Source: Flavobacteriales bacterium (lineage in GTDB: Bacteria > Bacteroidota > Bacteroidia > Flavobacteriales_D > Crocinitomicaceae). Taken from it: a DNA stretch of 38,502 bases. The notes below the pieces were generated by a model. It saw only the letters and a program-made list of their open reading frames with translations. It was not told the origin of the DNA and ran no database searches. The stretch lies in the NCBI GenBank assembly GCA_947460825.1, contig CANHHA010000028.1:1-38502 (forward strand), written 5' to 3'. The position numbers and the translations under genes were made by a program. This document shows positions 8,358-17,189 of the stretch, one piece after another; the first letter of the stretch is position 1, and each line of letters starts with the position of its first letter.

Positions 8358-10901
8358 ATGAAAACTTTACATACACTCTTTGTTTTACTTTGTGTCTATA
8401 CCTGGGGAACAAGCCAAACCTATTTGGGTGTTTCAACCAGTAACTATGCTGGAAGCATGGGAACTCAACTACAACCAGCAAGTTTTGTAGATGGTAGATT
8501 TGTATTTGACCTTAATATTGTTGGATTAAACAACAACACCTATCAGAACTTCGGATATTTCGATGCGAAAGCGATGCGAGATGCTCAAGGCAATGGCGGT
8601 TATTGGTGGAAAAAATCCTTTGGCGACTCTACAATATATGCTGCTTGGGCTAGTCCAGACTCCACGTTTATGGACAGATTTATAGTTCGGAATTACTCAG
8701 CTGAGACTAAAAAAGTTCTTGGTTTATATAGCAATACCCAAATTGATTTACTTAATTTTAACTTTCATATTAATCCCAAAATCGCTGTTGGCTTATTTGG
8801 ACGGGTACGTTCGATAACAAATATCGACAACATGGATCCTAAATTGGCGATTCTGGCGGAAAACAGCTTAGATTACTCACTTTTGTGGAACCAAAAATTG
8901 AATGAGGAGTTAATCAACCTTAATCAGCTAACATGGAATGAATATGGATTCAATTACGGGCAAATAGTCCTTGATAATAAAGAACACTTTGTTAAGGTTG
9001 GCGGATCAATCAAACTACTAAGCGGAAATACTGCTGCCTATTTTTACACCAACAACTTTGAATACAACCTAAAAAATTCAGATACTTCTTTTCTTTTACA
9101 GGGGGACTTTAATTACGGTTATTCAGAAAATATTGACAGTTATATAAATGCTGGAGATCTTAATCCAATGGACTTTTTAAAAAGGAATTCTAATTGGGGT
9201 CTTGGAATAGACCTTGGTGCGGTATATGAATGGCGAGAAAATTATGAAAACTATCAGTACGATATGGATGGCGAAACCGGAATATGGGCACGCCATAGAA
9301 ATAAATATAAGCTGCGCGTTGGTGCATCACTTTTAGATTTGGGAGGAATGCGGTTTACAAAAGGAGGGTTAAGCCGAAATTTTACAGTGAATTCAACGAG
9401 CCCATTTGATCTTACCGTTTTTCAATCCGCTACGGATTTGGCAGAATTCGATCAAGTAATTGACTCTTTAATTCAAAATCCAGGACAAGCATGGATTGCT
9501 CAACAAGACACCTCGTCTACCTTTTACATGAGAACCCCAAGCGCCTTTAGTATTCAAGTAGATTACCACATTTGGAAAGGATTTTATGTTAATGCCACCT
9601 CCATGATTAACCTCATCGGAAAGAAAACGGACTCAAAAGTAAAAGTGGCCAACCAATTCAGTATAACGCCTAGCTTTGATATTGCCGGCATTGGACTTCA
9701 CCTCCCTTTATCCTACAATAAATACAGCGGTTTCAGAGCAGGAATTGCAACACGACTCGGTCCACTTACCGTGGGAGTGACGGATTACCGCCCCTTACTT
9801 GCGAGAGGAAAAGTCAAAGGACTTGAACTTTTTGCAGGGCTCCGTCTACCCATTTTATATGGTGAGGTAAAGGATGACGATAAAGACAAGGTTTCAAATA
9901 AGATGGACGATTGTAGAGACACACCCGGTGTATGGGCCTTTAAAGGATGTCCTGATACGGATGGCGACGGAATCCAAGATTTAAAAGACGAGTGCATTAA
10001 CGAACCGGGGCTTGCCGAATTCAAGGGTTGTCCAGATCGAGATGGAGACAAAATAATAGATAAATATGACGATTGTCCGGACATCGCTGGCCTTGCAGAA
10101 TTCAAGGGCTGCCCAGATACGGATGGAGACAAAATCATTGACCCAAAAGACCAATGCCCCACAATTGCCGGGGAACTTTACATGAATGGATGTCCTGATC
10201 GTGACCATGACAGCATTACAGACCTAGAAGATTTATGTCCTGATAACTTCGGTCCTCTGGAAAACAAAGGTTGTCCTGACTCAGATAAAGATGGCTTATT
10301 TGATTATATTGATGAATGTCCGCTTGTGGCTGGTCCTGTTGAAAACAAAGGATGCCCATGGCCCGATAGCGATGGCGATGGGATTCTAGACAAGGACGAT
10401 GACTGTCCACAATTAGCGGGACCCAAGGAGAATGGCGGTTGTCCTTACAAAGATTCAGATAATGATGGATTACTAGACAAAGACGACGATTGTCCAAATA
10501 CACCAGGTCCAAAAAGCAATAAAGGGTGCCCTGTAATTGAGAAGGAAGTAATTGAAGTGTTGAAAACAGCGTTTAATAATTTAGAATTCGAAGTTGCGAA
10601 GGATGTGATTCTTGCCGGATCGTTCACCTCATTGGATGAATTAGCAGGCGTATTGATGAAAAAACCGTCATGGAAATTAGAAATTACCGGGCATACAGAC
10701 AATGCCGGGGATGATGCCTCCAATTTAATTTTATCCAAGAAACGTGCAGAGGCCGTTAAGAACTATTTAGTGTCCAAAGGGATTGATGCGACGCGTTTCG
10801 TCATTAATTATTTTGGTGAAACCAAGCCTATTGCCGACAACAGTACAACGGAAGGTAGAGCAAAAAACCGTAGAGTAGAAATGAAGGTTGTTTTTGAATA
10901 A
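8358..10901 (+). CDS. OmpA-family outer-membrane protein with DUF5723 barrel and eight TSP3 repeats
   Basis: The 847-residue product has a signal peptide (about 1-19). A DUF5723-type beta-barrel region spans about 20-495. About residues 506-724 hold eight thrombospondin type 3-like units, each with a D-rich calcium loop (DxDxDGxxD) and ending in a CP or GCP pair. An OmpA C-terminal peptidoglycan-binding domain covers about 738-847, marked by LEITGHTDNAGDD and GRAKNRRVEM. It should span the outer membrane, with a calcium-stiffened periplasmic linker reaching the cell wall. The gene directly follows the unknown 724-residue gene by 14 bp. Confidence 0.92.
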   Translation: MKTLHTLFVLLCVYTWGTSQTYLGVSTSNYAGSMGTQLQPASFVDGRFVFDLNIVGLNNNTYQNFGYFDAKAMRDAQGNGGYWWKKSFGDSTIYAAWASPDSTFMDRFIVRNYSAETKKVLGLYSNTQIDLLNFNFHINPKIAVGLFGRVRSITNIDNMDPKLAILAENSLDYSLLWNQKLNEELINLNQLTWNEYGFNYGQIVLDNKEHFVKVGGSIKLLSGNTAAYFYTNNFEYNLKNSDTSFLLQGDFNYGYSENIDSYINAGDLNPMDFLKRNSNWGLGIDLGAVYEWRENYENYQYDMDGETGIWARHRNKYKLRVGASLLDLGGMRFTKGGLSRNFTVNSTSPFDLTVFQSATDLAEFDQVIDSLIQNPGQAWIAQQDTSSTFYMRTPSAFSIQVDYHIWKGFYVNATSMINLIGKKTDSKVKVANQFSITPSFDIAGIGLHLPLSYNKYSGFRAGIATRLGPLTVGVTDYRPLLARGKVKGLELFAGLRLPILYGEVKDDDKDKVSNKMDDCRDTPGVWAFKGCPDTDGDGIQDLKDECINEPGLAEFKGCPDRDGDKIIDKYDDCPDIAGLAEFKGCPDTDGDKIIDPKDQCPTIAGELYMNGCPDRDHDSITDLEDLCPDNFGPLENKGCPDSDKDGLFDYIDECPLVAGPVENKGCPWPDSDGDGILDKDDDCPQLAGPKENGGCPYKDSDNDGLLDKDDDCPNTPGPKSNKGCPVIEKEVIEVLKTAFNNLEFEVAKDVILAGSFTSLDELAGVLMKKPSWKLEITGHTDNAGDDASNLILSKKRAEAVKNYLVSKGIDATRFVINYFGETKPIADNSTTEGRAKNRRVEMKVVFE

Positions 10902-10912
10902 CCCGGGTAATA

Positions 10913-10968
10913 TTAACGTTTAGTTAATATTTAATTAATTCATACGTGAGATAACAGGACGACCTTTG
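10913..10968 (+). promoter_or_regulatory. Pho-box-like operator and promoter of the TonB receptor gene
   Basis: Three TTAA half-sites begin at 10913, 10924 and 10935, exactly 11 bp apart (TTAACGTTTAG, TTAATATTTAA, TTAATTCATAC). The last unit starts 26 bp before GACCTTTG (10961-10968), a -7 box that departs from TAnnTTTG at its first base, with no -33 TTTG. Activator-dependent promoters often have such defects. 11-bp phased direct repeats are the architecture of PhoB boxes in E. coli. The matching array at 13869 strengthens the call. Confidence 0.55.
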
Positions 10969-10985
10969 CATATAAATTGCATGTT

Positions 10986-13835
10986 ATGGTACGTTTTTTA
11001 ATCGTTTTCTTGTTTTTACTAGGGATTAATAACATTAATTTCGCCCAATCAACGGTGAAAGGTGTTGTAAAAGACGGAAGCAATAGTGATCCTGTAGAAA
11101 ATGCTAAAATCACCTTAGTAGGCTCTGAAAAACGCTGTTTATCAGATGCTAACGGCGTTTTTGAATTATCCGGAGTACCTAAAGGAAAATATTCCCTCGA
11201 AATCAAAGCTTCTACGTTTAACGTATATGTTATAAAAGACGTTACCATCGGAGAAAATGAGGTGAAAGAACTTAACATCGCCATGGAAGCAGCGGACCTT
11301 GTGAAAGGCCCTGTGGTTGTTACCAGGAAAGTAAAAAAAGATGGAAACATCGAACTTATTCGGGTGCAACACAATCTTGGAGTTGTTTCGAATGGAATTA
11401 GTGCAGAAGACATTAAAAAAAATAATGATTCCAAAGTTTCGGATGTAATGAAACGAATCTCTGGAGCAAGTATTCAAGACAATAAGTTTATCGTCATCCG
11501 TGGTTTATCTGATCGCTATAACTACGCCTTTTTAAACGGGGCGAGCTTACCGAGTTCAGAATCAGACCGAAAAGCATTCTCGTTTGATATTTTCCCATCG
11601 AACATACTTAGCAGTATTAGCGTGATAAAAACTGCATCTCCTTCTATGCCTGGAGAATTTGCTGGTGGTGTAATTCAAATTACCACTATAGAACCCGGTG
11701 ATAAACCCCTAAATAGCCTATCCTTATCGGCAGGATTTAACGCTATATCTACATTTAGGAATTTCTACCGAAGTGGAGATAGTAAGTTGGATGTTTTAGG
11801 ATTTGGTGGAAAAGACCGCTTACTACCAACAGGCATACCGGGTTCTGCACAATATGCAGCCTTAGATATCCATGAGCGTGCACGATGGGCGGAAAAAATG
11901 AATTACAATTGGTCACCTGAACAACGCAGAGCGATGCCAAATTCAAGTCTACAATATAGCATCGGAAAAACCTACACGTTCAAAAACAAGCAAAGCATCG
12001 GATATGTAGCTGCCTACAGTTACCAAAACAACCAAACGTTTTCATTAAATACACGTCGTGAATTCGAAGAATCTGCAACAGGTGTAGTAAAACGTATGGA
12101 ATTGATCGACTCTGTATTCACACAGAATATACTGAATACGGGAATGTTGAATCTTAAATATTCCTTTTCACCGAAAAGCAATATTCAATTCAAAAATTTG
12201 TACAGCTTAAATTCTGAAGATAAAATCAATGTGCGAAATGGGGTTAGAGAATTGGATAACGACCCACGACAATGGGAAAAAGCTACTAACTTTTGGTATA
12301 CACAAAATAAAGCGCTTTCGAGCCAATTTTACGGAACTCATGACAATGAAAAATTAGTGTTCAATTGGAATCTTGGCTACAGTAATGTTGACAGAGTTAT
12401 TCCGGCATTACGTCGTGTTATCCACCGAAAATATAGCCTTAATGAAGATGACCCGAATGAACAATACATTGCCGTCATTCAAAACAATGGAACCATTCCA
12501 ACAGCAGCTGGAAATATGTTTTGGTCAGATGCAAATGAATCCATATATAGCGCCATGTATGATGTTGAAAAAAGGTTCCAGCTTGATTCCTTCAATATTA
12601 ATCTTAAAGTTGGAGCAATGCATCAATTTAGAGACCGTGATTTTCAAGCTAGAAACTTTGGTTTTTCAAAATACGACGGAGGCGGCGTGGATTTTTATGA
12701 CTCTTTATTGCTTGCTTCTCCTTCTTCCATATTTAATGATGAAAATCTTGGCCTTATGGCCAATGGGCGTGGTGGATTTAAATTAGATGAAGCTACTAAT
12801 GTAGATGACAGTTACCAAGCAAGCTCGTTCTTGAATGCAGGTTACGTGCAAATAGACGGGAACTGGAAACAAAAAATCCGTTTGAACGGTGGCTTAAGGG
12901 TAGAATCATACCGACAAGCGTTTAATTATATTGAATTCGGATCTAATAACGATACAAGCATAACTACTACAGTAGTTGATTTTCTCCCATCCGCAAACCT
13001 TATTGTATCACTTACACCTCGCATGAACATCCGTGCAAGTAGCTATAAAACAGTTTCACGTCCTGAATTCCGCGAATTAGCGCCATTTACCTTTTACAAC
13101 TTCGTGATTGATAATATTATTTCAGGCGACCCAAATCTGCAACGCGCTACCATCATGAACTATGATTTGCGTTACGAGTATTTAATTGGAAATGGTCAAA
13201 ACTTTAATATTTCAGGATTCTATAAAGATTTTACTAATCCGATTGAATTAGTAAACCGCACGGGAACTTCAGGAGCTTCTGAATTATATTACACCAATGT
13301 ACCGGGTGTAACCACCTTTGGAGGTGAAATTGAATATCGATTCAACCTTGGTTTTTTAAGTAAAAAAGAAAACCATAAATTGTGGGATCAGCTTAGCATA
13401 AATTTGAATGCTTCATTAATTAAATCACGCGTTGAAATCGGTGATTCATTATTCGGACAAAATGAATATCCGGATGGACGACCATTGCAAGGACAATCAC
13501 CATATATTATAAATGCCGGTATTTATTACCAGTCTCAAGACAAGAAATGGGCCTTTACTGCCGCATATAACCGAGTAGGACAGCGCATTTATATTGTTGG
13601 GAACGAGCAAGAGCCAAGCGTATGGGAAAACGGAAGAAACCTTGTTGACTTCCAGTTAACCCGTAATTTTGGTGAAAAATTCGAGATGCGATTGAATGTC
13701 AAAGATGCCTTGGCTAACGAATTGGTATTCTTTCAAGACCTAAACAAAAACCAAAAATTTGACGAAGGAGATAATGCGTGGCAAAACATCACCTTTGGTC
13801 AAACAGTATCGCTTTCATTGAAATATAATTTCTAG
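10986..13835 (+). CDS. TonB-dependent outer-membrane receptor with carboxypeptidase-like N-terminal domain
   Basis: The product is 949 residues from the ATG at 10986. The upstream in-frame TTG at 10977 would precede the natural signal peptide (MVRFLIVFLFLLGINN, cleavage after FAQ). After the signal comes a carboxypeptidase regulatory-like (CNA-B type) domain of about 80 residues with VKGVVKDGSNSDPVENAKI. A TonB plug follows with SDVMKRISGASI, VIRGLSDRYN and the GEFAGGVIQI end, and then a large beta-barrel ending in an aromatic strand (SLSLKYNF). It should import a bulky substrate using TonB energy. A secreted T9SS protein and a PhoB/PhoR-like system lie downstream, so phosphate-linked uptake is inferred, not shown. 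Confidence 0.92.
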   Translation: MVRFLIVFLFLLGINNINFAQSTVKGVVKDGSNSDPVENAKITLVGSEKRCLSDANGVFELSGVPKGKYSLEIKASTFNVYVIKDVTIGENEVKELNIAMEAADLVKGPVVVTRKVKKDGNIELIRVQHNLGVVSNGISAEDIKKNNDSKVSDVMKRISGASIQDNKFIVIRGLSDRYNYAFLNGASLPSSESDRKAFSFDIFPSNILSSISVIKTASPSMPGEFAGGVIQITTIEPGDKPLNSLSLSAGFNAISTFRNFYRSGDSKLDVLGFGGKDRLLPTGIPGSAQYAALDIHERARWAEKMNYNWSPEQRRAMPNSSLQYSIGKTYTFKNKQSIGYVAAYSYQNNQTFSLNTRREFEESATGVVKRMELIDSVFTQNILNTGMLNLKYSFSPKSNIQFKNLYSLNSEDKINVRNGVRELDNDPRQWEKATNFWYTQNKALSSQFYGTHDNEKLVFNWNLGYSNVDRVIPALRRVIHRKYSLNEDDPNEQYIAVIQNNGTIPTAAGNMFWSDANESIYSAMYDVEKRFQLDSFNINLKVGAMHQFRDRDFQARNFGFSKYDGGGVDFYDSLLLASPSSIFNDENLGLMANGRGGFKLDEATNVDDSYQASSFLNAGYVQIDGNWKQKIRLNGGLRVESYRQAFNYIEFGSNNDTSITTTVVDFLPSANLIVSLTPRMNIRASSYKTVSRPEFRELAPFTFYNFVIDNIISGDPNLQRATIMNYDLRYEYLIGNGQNFNISGFYKDFTNPIELVNRTGTSGASELYYTNVPGVTTFGGEIEYRFNLGFLSKKENHKLWDQLSINLNASLIKSRVEIGDSLFGQNEYPDGRPLQGQSPYIINAGIYYQSQDKKWAFTAAYNRVGQRIYIVGNEQEPSVWENGRNLVDFQLTRNFGEKFEMRLNVKDALANELVFFQDLNKNQKFDEGDNAWQNITFGQTVSLSLKYNF

Positions 13836-13868
13836 GCACTAGGCACATAGCGTTAAAGAAACCTTCGC

Positions 13869-13935
13869 TTAACAATTTAATAAACACGATTTAAGTTGTT
13901 CATAACACAATAAGTGCTTCGACATCGGAACTTTG
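13869..13935 (+). promoter_or_regulatory. Pho-box-like operator and promoter of the T9SS protein gene
   Basis: Four 11-bp units start at 13869, 13880, 13891 and 13902 (TTAACAATTTA, ATAAACACGAT, TTAAGTTGTTC, ATAACACAATA), each with TAA at the same place. The last unit starts 26 bp before GAACTTTG (13928-13935). The spacing and the GAnCTTTG box are the same as in front of the TonB receptor. The ATG follows 16 nt after the box. Binding by the PhoB-like regulator is inferred. Confidence 0.55.
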
Positions 13936-13951
13936 TCAAAAATTTTATAAC

Positions 13952-16453
13952 ATGAAAAAGATTTACTTATCGCTTGCACTTGTAAGCACATTATTCACGG
14001 CCATGGCGCAAGATGCGTTTTGGACGCCTACTACCTATCAAGGTGCCTTTCCGGTAACTGATGGAACACCTGCAACAGATTGGACCAGTGGGTGGTCAAA
14101 TTTTGATCCAGAAAACACTATTTATCCTGCGACCATCACTACAGAGTCTGCAGACATCACTACAAATACGACTTGGAGTGGAGTTGTTTTACTTCAAAAC
14201 AAAATTTATGTAAAAAACAACGCTACCTTAACCATCCAACCCGGAACCATTATCCGTGGAGATAAATTAACACAAGCAACGTTAATCATTACACGTGGTG
14301 CTAAAATCAATGCAGCTGGTACTGCAGCTAACCCAATTATTTTTACTTCGAATGAAGCCATTGGAAGCAGAAATGAAGGTGACTGGGGAGGTTTGGTGAT
14401 CCTAGGATTAGCGAAAAACAACCAGCCTGGTGGAGTGGTAAATATTGAAGGGATCCCTCCAACGACTGATACACAACACGGAGGTAACTTTGACAATGAC
14501 AACTCCGGAGTATTACAATACGTACGTGTAGAATTCGCGGGTATTCCATTAGAGCCAAACAAAGAAATTAACGGAATCACGTTTGGTTCTGTAGGGTCTG
14601 CAACTACCGTAAATAATTTACAAGTTTCCTTTTCTGGCGATGACTCTTATGAGTGGTTTGGTGGAACAGTTAATTGTAAGCGCCTTATCGCCTACAGAGG
14701 ATTAGATGATGATTTCGATACGGATTTCGGATACCGAGGTAAAATTCAATTCGGTTTATCGATTCGTGATAAAGATTTATCAGATGCTGCTGGAGATTCT
14801 AACTCTTTCGAAACTGACAACGACGCTGGAGGTACAACTGCACAACCTAAAACACGTCCAATTTTTTCCAATATGACACTTGTTGGACCAAAAGGAAATG
14901 GTAGCGTTAGCTTACCTGTAGGTGAGAAATTTGAAAAAGCATTCCGTATGAGAAGAAATACAGCTACTTCTTGTTTCAACTCTTTAGTAGTTGGTTGGGA
15001 AAAAGGATTATCTATTGAAGGTACTGCAGTAGTTGCTAATGTTAACGGAGATTCTTTAGTATTTTCAAACAACAGTTTAACTAATTTCACAAACGGTACA
15101 AACACTATTCTTTCTACAGGTGTTACGCCAGCATTCTATCAATCTTTCTGGACACAAGACGGAAATGATTCTACTGAAACTATTGCTCAAATAAACTGGG
15201 TTAATTTGTTTACCGCACTTACAGTAACTCCTGATGCGCGTTTAAATGCAGGTTCTGTTGCTGCTAACGGTGCAACATTTACCCATCCTAAATTCTTCTC
15301 AGTAACTGCTCCAGGAGTTGCTAACCTTACCTATTGTCAAGGAGTTATTGCAGCTGCATTAAACGCTTCTGCAATCGGAGGAAATACGTTATATTGGTAT
15401 GCTGCCGCTACCGGTGGTGTTGGTTCAACAACTGCTCCTGTACCATCTACCTCAAATGCAGGAACGTTCAACTTTTATGTAAGTCAAAAAAATGCAGCAG
15501 GTGATGAAAGCCCACGTGTTATGATTACTGTTACCATCAATGCAAGTCCAACAACACCAGTTATCACTGCAAGCGGATCTACTTCATTGTGCTCAGGAAG
15601 CTCTGTGAACTTAACCTCTTCTTACAACAACGGAAACGTATGGTCAACTAACGCAAATACAGCTTCAATTTCTGTGAATGCTACAGGAGCTTACACGGTA
15701 ACTCACACAGACGCTAACGGTTGTTCTTCTACTTCGTTACCAACTATCGTAAGTGTAAGTAACGCACCAGTACCAACCATTCAAGCATCTGCACTTGAGG
15801 CATGTGCGGGAGATACAGTGCAATTAACTGCATCTAGTTCTAACACTTATTTATGGTCAACTGGTGACACTACACAATCCATTACAGTAACCGCGACTAC
15901 AGCGAACATTACAGTAACTACCACGAATGTTAATGCATGTAATGGTGTTGGAACCTCTACACCAACAAGCATTACCTTCAATGCTAACCCTACCGCTGCT
16001 GGTTCGTTTACTACAAACGGTAACGTTGCTACGTTTGCGAATACTTCTACAGGAGCTACTACATACTCATGGGATTTTGGTGACATGACCAACTCGAGTG
16101 CAGCTGCTCCATTACATGCGTATGCTGCAAACGGTTCTTACACAGTAACACTAACAGCTACCAATGGAAACTGTAGTGATGTAACCACATTTACAGTAAG
16201 TATCGCAGTAGGTTTAGATGAATTACCAGGTGTTGCATTAAGCTTAGTGCCGAATCCTGCTACAACATCATTCAACGTAGCATTAACTGGTGCATCTTTG
16301 GAATTAGTAACTGTTATCGATGCGTTCGGTAGAACTGTACTAAATTCAACTGAAGCAACAATTAACTTAAACCAAGTTGCCAACGGAATCTACCAAGTAG
16401 TCGTAACTACTGACAAAGGTTCTAGCGTTCGCAAATTGATCGTTAATAACTAA
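13952..16453 (+). CDS. large secreted T9SS multidomain surface protein (Ig-like, PKD, sorting domain)
   Basis: The 833-residue product has a signal peptide (about 1-19). A Gly/Asn-rich parallel beta-helix-like region covers about 20-455 (TLTIQPGTIIRG, GDWGGLVILG and YEWFGGTVNCKRLIAYRG are typical). Then come an Ig-like domain at about 460-530 (LYWYAAATGG), two more at about 530-605 and 607-675 with CxG...V.L starts, a PKD domain at about 678-752 (YSWDFGDMTNSS), and a T9SS type A sorting domain from about 755 to the end (LVPNPATTSFNV, GIYQVVVTTD, RKLIVNN). It should be exported through the outer membrane and held on the surface. It lies 116 bp after the TonB receptor, with its own promoter array, and ends in a strong terminator. 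Confidence 0.9.
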   Translation: MKKIYLSLALVSTLFTAMAQDAFWTPTTYQGAFPVTDGTPATDWTSGWSNFDPENTIYPATITTESADITTNTTWSGVVLLQNKIYVKNNATLTIQPGTIIRGDKLTQATLIITRGAKINAAGTAANPIIFTSNEAIGSRNEGDWGGLVILGLAKNNQPGGVVNIEGIPPTTDTQHGGNFDNDNSGVLQYVRVEFAGIPLEPNKEINGITFGSVGSATTVNNLQVSFSGDDSYEWFGGTVNCKRLIAYRGLDDDFDTDFGYRGKIQFGLSIRDKDLSDAAGDSNSFETDNDAGGTTAQPKTRPIFSNMTLVGPKGNGSVSLPVGEKFEKAFRMRRNTATSCFNSLVVGWEKGLSIEGTAVVANVNGDSLVFSNNSLTNFTNGTNTILSTGVTPAFYQSFWTQDGNDSTETIAQINWVNLFTALTVTPDARLNAGSVAANGATFTHPKFFSVTAPGVANLTYCQGVIAAALNASAIGGNTLYWYAAATGGVGSTTAPVPSTSNAGTFNFYVSQKNAAGDESPRVMITVTINASPTTPVITASGSTSLCSGSSVNLTSSYNNGNVWSTNANTASISVNATGAYTVTHTDANGCSSTSLPTIVSVSNAPVPTIQASALEACAGDTVQLTASSSNTYLWSTGDTTQSITVTATTANITVTTTNVNACNGVGTSTPTSITFNANPTAAGSFTTNGNVATFANTSTGATTYSWDFGDMTNSSAAAPLHAYAANGSYTVTLTATNGNCSDVTTFTVSIAVGLDELPGVALSLVPNPATTSFNVALTGASLELVTVIDAFGRTVLNSTEATINLNQVANGIYQVVVTTDKGSSVRKLIVNN

Positions 16454-16466
16454 TATTTGATTCATT

Positions 16467-16494
16467 AAGGGGGCCAAAAGGCCCCTTTTTTTTT
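16467..16494 (+). terminator. rho-independent terminator after the T9SS gene
   Basis: Stem GGGGCC (16470-16475), loop AAAA, GGCCCC (16480-16485), then a run of T to 16494. The response regulator ATG follows at 16500, only 5 bp later. Confidence 0.92.
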
Positions 16495-16499
16495 ATACC

Positions 16500-17189
16500 A
16501 TGGAAAACAGCAAAGGACATACCATACTCATTGTAGACGACGAATCCGATATTCTTGAATTCCTATCCTATACGGTTCGAAAAGAAGGATATCGCGTATT
16601 CACCGCAAGTAATGGTGAGGAAGCCGTTAAATTAGCGCAACAGTTAAGTCCTTCCTTGATTTTAATGGATGTTATGATGCCGCAAATGGACGGGATTGAA
16701 GCATGCCAAATCATTCGAAAGGATCTGCAATTGGCGCAACCGGTGATTGCATTTCTAACCGCAAGGGCAGAAGATTACGCACAAATCGCTGGTTTTGAAG
16801 CCGGGGCAGACGATTACATCAGTAAACCCATTCGCCCGAGGTTATTAATTAGTAAGATAGAATCTTTGTTGCGAAGAATGAATGTCGAACGAAACACCCA
16901 TGAAGAGCATGAATCCTCAGGAATTATCATTGATCGGGAAAAATTCGTAGTCATTGTAAACAATAAGGAACTTCAACTGCCTAAAAAAGAATTTGAATTA
17001 TTGGAATTATTAGCCAGTCGTCCTGGGAAAGTGTTCAATCGCGAACAAATTCTCACCATTGTTTGGGGAAATGAAACCATCGTTGGCGAACGAACGATTG
17101 ATGTACACATCAGAAAACTTCGTGAAAAGATTGGAGAATCGTATATTCGTACCATTAAAGGGGTTGGATATACGTTTAACCGAAAATGA
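16500..17189 (+). CDS. OmpR/PhoB-family response regulator
   Basis: The 229-residue product has a receiver domain (about 8-125) with the acidic pocket DDE at 13-15, phospho-acceptor Asp57 in ILMDVMMP, Thr87 and Lys109 (DDYISKP). A winged-helix DNA-binding domain (about 135-229) has LPKKEFELLELLASRPGKVF and ends in RTIKGVGYTF. These are PhoB-type features, and the family usually reads 11-bp direct repeats. The gene overlaps the histidine kinase gene by 4 bp (ATGA), so the pair is translationally coupled. No promoter fits in the 5 bp after the terminator, so its transcription source is unclear. Confidence 0.93.
   Translation: MENSKGHTILIVDDESDILEFLSYTVRKEGYRVFTASNGEEAVKLAQQLSPSLILMDVMMPQMDGIEACQIIRKDLQLAQPVIAFLTARAEDYAQIAGFEAGADDYISKPIRPRLLISKIESLLRRMNVERNTHEEHESSGIIIDREKFVVIVNNKELQLPKKEFELLELLASRPGKVFNREQILTIVWGNETIVGERTIDVHIRKLREKIGESYIRTIKGVGYTFNRK

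Noticed and set aside
9876..10532. Regular repeats in the OmpA-family gene as a possible CRISPR or satellite array
   Set aside because: They are in-frame protein repeats (thrombospondin type 3) with diverged DNA, not identical DNA repeats with spacers.
9785..10738. Several minus-strand reading frames within the OmpA-family gene
   Set aside because: They are antisense shadows of the repetitive, D-rich TSP3 coding sequence.
16443..16468. Possible third 11-bp-phased array before the response regulator (TTAA at 16443 and 16465)
   Set aside because: Only two of three units fit, no GAnCTTTG box follows at 26 bp, and the terminator lies between it and the gene.
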